Positions 5,459 through 7,943 of a stretch of 7,943 nt of DNA are shown here, in pieces. Location of the stretch: positions 10,675 through 18,617 of the forward strand of contig MFGW01000202.1 in assembly GCA_001780385.1 (NCBI GenBank), read 5' to 3'. Made by a program: the position numbers and the translations under genes. The stretch comes from Candidatus Fischerbacteria bacterium RBG_13_37_8 (lineage in GTDB: Bacteria; Acidobacteriota; HRBIN11; MFGW01). Each line of letters starts with the position of its first letter. The stretch's first letter is position 1. The notes below the pieces were generated by a model. It ran no database searches, was not told where the DNA came from, and saw only the letters and a list, made by a program, of their open reading frames with translations.

Positions 5459-6250
5459 ATGAACAGAAGAATGGTAGTAATTGGATGCCTGGCGATAGCA
5501 GCCATCCTGGTTCATGCTGCCAATATCTATCGTATTTTTATTCATCCAACCATTGGATTAGCATTATCTGCAAAATTTGATATGAGCAATGGCTATTTTT
5601 CAGTTGCCAAGCTTGCTGAAGATACGCCTCAAAAACCATCACCTCTCGCACGCGCAGGTATTAAAGAAGGCGATAGAATATATGCAGTATATGATTCGCG
5701 GGGCGAGGGAACTATTATCAATAATCGCATTGATATATATGAAATGATAGACCGGCGCATTCAATTCGGTGAACCATGGAAAATGGTTGTTTTGAGGCAA
5801 GCTGAGAACAACCAATATCAGCAACTCACTGTTCAAATTCCAGCTTTTGATATCGCATCATTTAAAGCGAGGCTTGATTATACGGATATTGGTTTTTATA
5901 TAATTTTGCCGATTATTGCCCTTATCACGGCATTTTTCATGGGATTCATGCGACCTAAAGATAATCATGCATTTACTGCTTTTTTGCTTTTTCTGGCATT
6001 TTCAACTGTAGTAGGCATTCAATTTCATATTTTTCCACCTGGTTTACGATTCGTTGGCATTCTCTTTAATAGTATATTAAACAGCACGGTTGTGTATTTA
6101 TTCATGCGATTTTTCCTGCTTTTTCCCTCTCCATCCATCATTGAAAAAAAGGCGCCTTGGCTTAAGAACGCACTTCTTGTTTTTGCTTTATTTCATTGCA
6201 CGTATCATCTCATTTTCTTTTTCTTAGCTGATTATGCATTAGAACTATAA
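5459..6250 (+). CDS. PDZ-like, multi-TM N-terminal part of a SpoIIE-family sensor phosphatase, ended by an in-frame TAA
   Basis: The 263-residue frame starts at ATG 5459, with GAGG (5448-5451) 7 nt upstream. Residues 6-27 form a membrane helix. Residues about 41-128 look like an extracytoplasmic PDZ-like domain ('SPLARAGIKEGDRIYAV', then 'WKMVVLRQ...LTVQIP'). Helices follow at about 143-164, 171-190, 197-222 and 236-257. The frame stops at TAA 6248-6250 in a loop between predicted helices. The same frame continues without another stop to the window end, with the remaining membrane helices, a GAF domain and a phosphatase domain. This architecture (signal-sensing PDZ and membrane bundle in front of a cytoplasmic output domain) is expected as one chain. 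As it stands the piece lacks any output domain, so it is either a broken gene, a site of sequence error, or less likely a separate membrane protein. Confidence 0.8.
   Translation: MNRRMVVIGCLAIAAILVHAANIYRIFIHPTIGLALSAKFDMSNGYFSVAKLAEDTPQKPSPLARAGIKEGDRIYAVYDSRGEGTIINNRIDIYEMIDRRIQFGEPWKMVVLRQAENNQYQQLTVQIPAFDIASFKARLDYTDIGFYIILPIIALITAFFMGFMRPKDNHAFTAFLLFLAFSTVVGIQFHIFPPGLRFVGILFNSILNSTVVYLFMRFFLLFPSPSIIEKKAPWLKNALLVFALFHCTYHLIFFFLADYALEL
6248..6250 (+). pseudogene. In-frame TAA interrupting the sensor phosphatase gene
   Basis: Codon 264 of the 5459 frame is TAA. Codons 265 onward stay open to 7943, about 564 codons, all encoding family-typical sequence. Since the frame is unchanged on both sides, the lesion is a base substitution and not an indel. 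A single change from CAA, GAA, AAA, TTA, TCA, TAT or TAC would give it. TAA ends the other complete genes here, so a reassigned code is unlikely. Confidence 0.75.
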
Positions 6251-6298
6251 AGTAGAATAGCGTTTTTATATCCATATTTTATCACGATTACTGACTGG

Positions 6299-7943
6299 AT
6301 GAATCTTCTTATGTTTATTATTGGATTAAGTTCACTAATTCTCAATACTGTTCGACCAGCAAGCAGTAATGAAAGACGTAGAATGATTATTTTGCTTACA
6401 GGAACCCTTGCAGGATTACTTCCATTCGCGATAATTCTGTTATTTAGAATCAAGCAAGTACTTCATTCACAGGTTTTTCTAACAGTTATTTGGTTTACTC
6501 TTTGTATTTTCCCACTTTCGTTTGCATACGTAGTACTCAGGCATCGTGTTTTTGGAATCCGGCTTATTATTCGTCGCGGAATAAGATATATTTTAGTATC
6601 TCGTGGTTTTCTGCTTGCAGAAGGATTACTCATTTTCCTGATTTTATTATTCATTATTGGACCCTTATTGCAGCAATTGCATTTTTCCTGCAGTCCCGGA
6701 TTTTTTGGTATGAGTTCAGCAATACTCACATTAAGTATTGTTGCAATGCTGCAAGTAGTAAACAGGCGCGTGATGCCAGCTATTGATAAACATTTCTTTC
6801 GCGAAGCTTACAATGTACAACAGGTGCTTTCTGACCTCAGTCACACAATCAGGCGGCTTGCCGCTCAACCGGCTGAATTGCTTCAGCTCGTAGTTGATAA
6901 AATAAATAATTGCATGTTTCCCACTCATGTAGCTGTATTTCTGTTACGTGAAAAATCAACTGGTCATCTCATTGCTGTCTCTGAACAAAATGGCAAGAAA
7001 CATCGCAGTAAAAAACTAATGTATCATTGCGAAACATATCTGCTACATCCGGAATTTCAGAAAGATAATCCATGCGAACTTCCCGCTTCGGGTAAACTCT
7101 GGTTTACAGATGAGGGCTTTCTTACGCGTTTCATGTGGGATGATGCAACAGGTGAGCCGCGTGCACTTGATGCATATATGAATGATCTCAGGTCATTGAC
7201 TAGCATGCTGGCTGCTTTCTCAACCAAAGGAAATCACACTGGTGGTAAATCAATACTTCAATTACTCAACACCCGCCTCATTGTTCCCATCGCTTCTAAA
7301 GACCGTATCCTCGGTTTTATAAGTCTTGGGGAAAAATTATCAGAAGAACCATTTTCACGCGAAGATAAAGAATTGCTTATGACTGTTGCTGAGCAGGTAG
7401 CAATCGCTCTTGATTATGCACAACTCATACAGGAAACTGCAGAACAAGAAAAAATGAAACATGAACTGGTAATTGCTCGCGAAGTACAGGCACGTCTCTT
7501 TCCACAAACTCTGCCAGCATCTAATACAATTGAATATGCAGGTATATGCAAAGCAGCTCGTCATGTCAGTGGTGATTATTATGATTTTCTACCACTCAGC
7601 AATAATAAGATTGGAATAGCGCTTGGTGATATATCAGGGAAAGGTATCTCTGCCGCATTGCTTATGGCAAGTCTCCAGGCACTCATACGCAGTAATGCTG
7701 CCGTTCATGGTACTAATGTTGCTGAACTCATGAGTAACATCAATCATTTCATGAATATGTCCACCGATAGCAACAAGTTTGCTACTTTTTTCTATGCCGT
7801 ATATGATGACATAGAACGGACATTGACTTATGTCAATGCAGGACATAATCCGCCCATTCTCTTCCGGCCCAAACAATCCTGTTCCAGCAACGGGTTTGAT
7901 CCTGATTTCGAGCTCTCATGGTTGACTGAAGGTGGAATAATTG
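6299..7943 (+). CDS. Multi-TM, GAF and SpoIIE/PP2C-type phosphatase part of the interrupted sensor, cut by window edge
   Basis: This continues the 5459 frame past the TAA and is open to the window end. The first ATG after the stop is 6299, with no Shine-Dalgarno site before it, so independent start is doubtful. Using the numbering of the whole frame, helices lie at about 274-295, 309-328, 339-360, 381-402 and 415-435. The segment 'AYVVLRHRVFGIRLIIRRGIRY' (split 358-368, 369-378) is typical of ComP-like membrane sensors. A GAF domain spans about 450-652. The SpoIIE/RsbU phosphatase begins near 667 ('ELVIAREVQARLFPQ'). Its metal-binding acidic motifs are intact: GDYYDF (705-710), GDISGKG (723-729), and NAGHNPP (793-799). 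Such enzymes remove phosphate from anti-sigma-factor antagonists in partner switching. The C-terminal part of the phosphatase is beyond the window. Confidence 0.85.
   Translation, partial: MNLLMFIIGLSSLILNTVRPASSNERRRMIILLTGTLAGLLPFAIILLFRIKQVLHSQVFLTVIWFTLCIFPLSFAYVVLRHRVFGIRLIIRRGIRYILVSRGFLLAEGLLIFLILLFIIGPLLQQLHFSCSPGFFGMSSAILTLSIVAMLQVVNRRVMPAIDKHFFREAYNVQQVLSDLSHTIRRLAAQPAELLQLVVDKINNCMFPTHVAVFLLREKSTGHLIAVSEQNGKKHRSKKLMYHCETYLLHPEFQKDNPCELPASGKLWFTDEGFLTRFMWDDATGEPRALDAYMNDLRSLTSMLAAFSTKGNHTGGKSILQLLNTRLIVPIASKDRILGFISLGEKLSEEPFSREDKELLMTVAEQVAIALDYAQLIQETAEQEKMKHELVIAREVQARLFPQTLPASNTIEYAGICKAARHVSGDYYDFLPLSNNKIGIALGDISGKGISAALLMASLQALIRSNAAVHGTNVAELMSNINHFMNMSTDSNKFATFFYAVYDDIERTLTYVNAGHNPPILFRPKQSCSSNGFDPDFELSWLTEGGII

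Noticed and set aside
6248..6250. Alternative genetic code, selenocysteine or pyrrolysine insertion at the in-frame stop
   Set aside because: The codon is TAA, not TGA or TAG, and TAA ends the two complete minus-strand genes in the window.

Overview
The window looks like a chromosomal stretch from an uncultured, moderately low-GC bacterium with ordinary Shine-Dalgarno sites (GAGG and AGGAGG types) and the standard genetic code. A carboxypeptidase-regulatory-like domain followed by a TonB-receptor-like 'VDT...VGRDN...LRLAPR' stretch, a ComP-like membrane module on a SpoIIE phosphatase, and heptanucleotide tandem repeats together suggest the Acidobacteriota/Aminicenantes neighbourhood. That placement is inference; no rRNA or marker gene is present.

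Layout. Three genes lie on the minus strand. An exported ankyrin-repeat protein (1-1283, C-terminus beyond the window) has an N-terminal Ig-like domain of the bacterial alpha-2-macroglobulin/Big_5 type. A 1086-residue exported VIT-VWA protein (1371-4631) follows, with a carboxypeptidase-regulatory-like domain, a TPR region and a C-terminal DUF2135. A 101-residue DUF4342-like protein (4774-5079) is the most upstream of the three. A 379-bp divergent intergenic region (5080-5458) is packed with repeats: four GTTCAAN heptamers, a terminator-like hairpin, two palindromes and 19 perfect-phase YCCCTGT heptamers. On the plus strand from 5459 runs a PDZ-multi-TM-GAF-SpoIIE phosphatase gene. It is open to the window end in one frame except for a single in-frame TAA at 6248-6250.

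How the parts may fit. Two neighbouring secreted proteins carry an A2M-type Ig domain and a DUF2135 domain. This echoes the E. coli yfa locus, where YfaP (DUF2135) and YfaS (A2M) are encoded together, so an envelope or periplasmic surface-protein system is plausible but unproven. The divergent phosphatase would be a membrane sensor of the RsbU/SpoIIE partner-switching type, if it is intact.

The points most worth a second look are the lone nonsense codon in an otherwise intact sensor phosphatase, the unusual fusions in the two exported proteins, a 26-bp dispersed repeat whose differences all fall in a covarying hairpin, and the two-variant heptamer array. I see no RNA genes, CRISPR array, insertion sequence or prophage.
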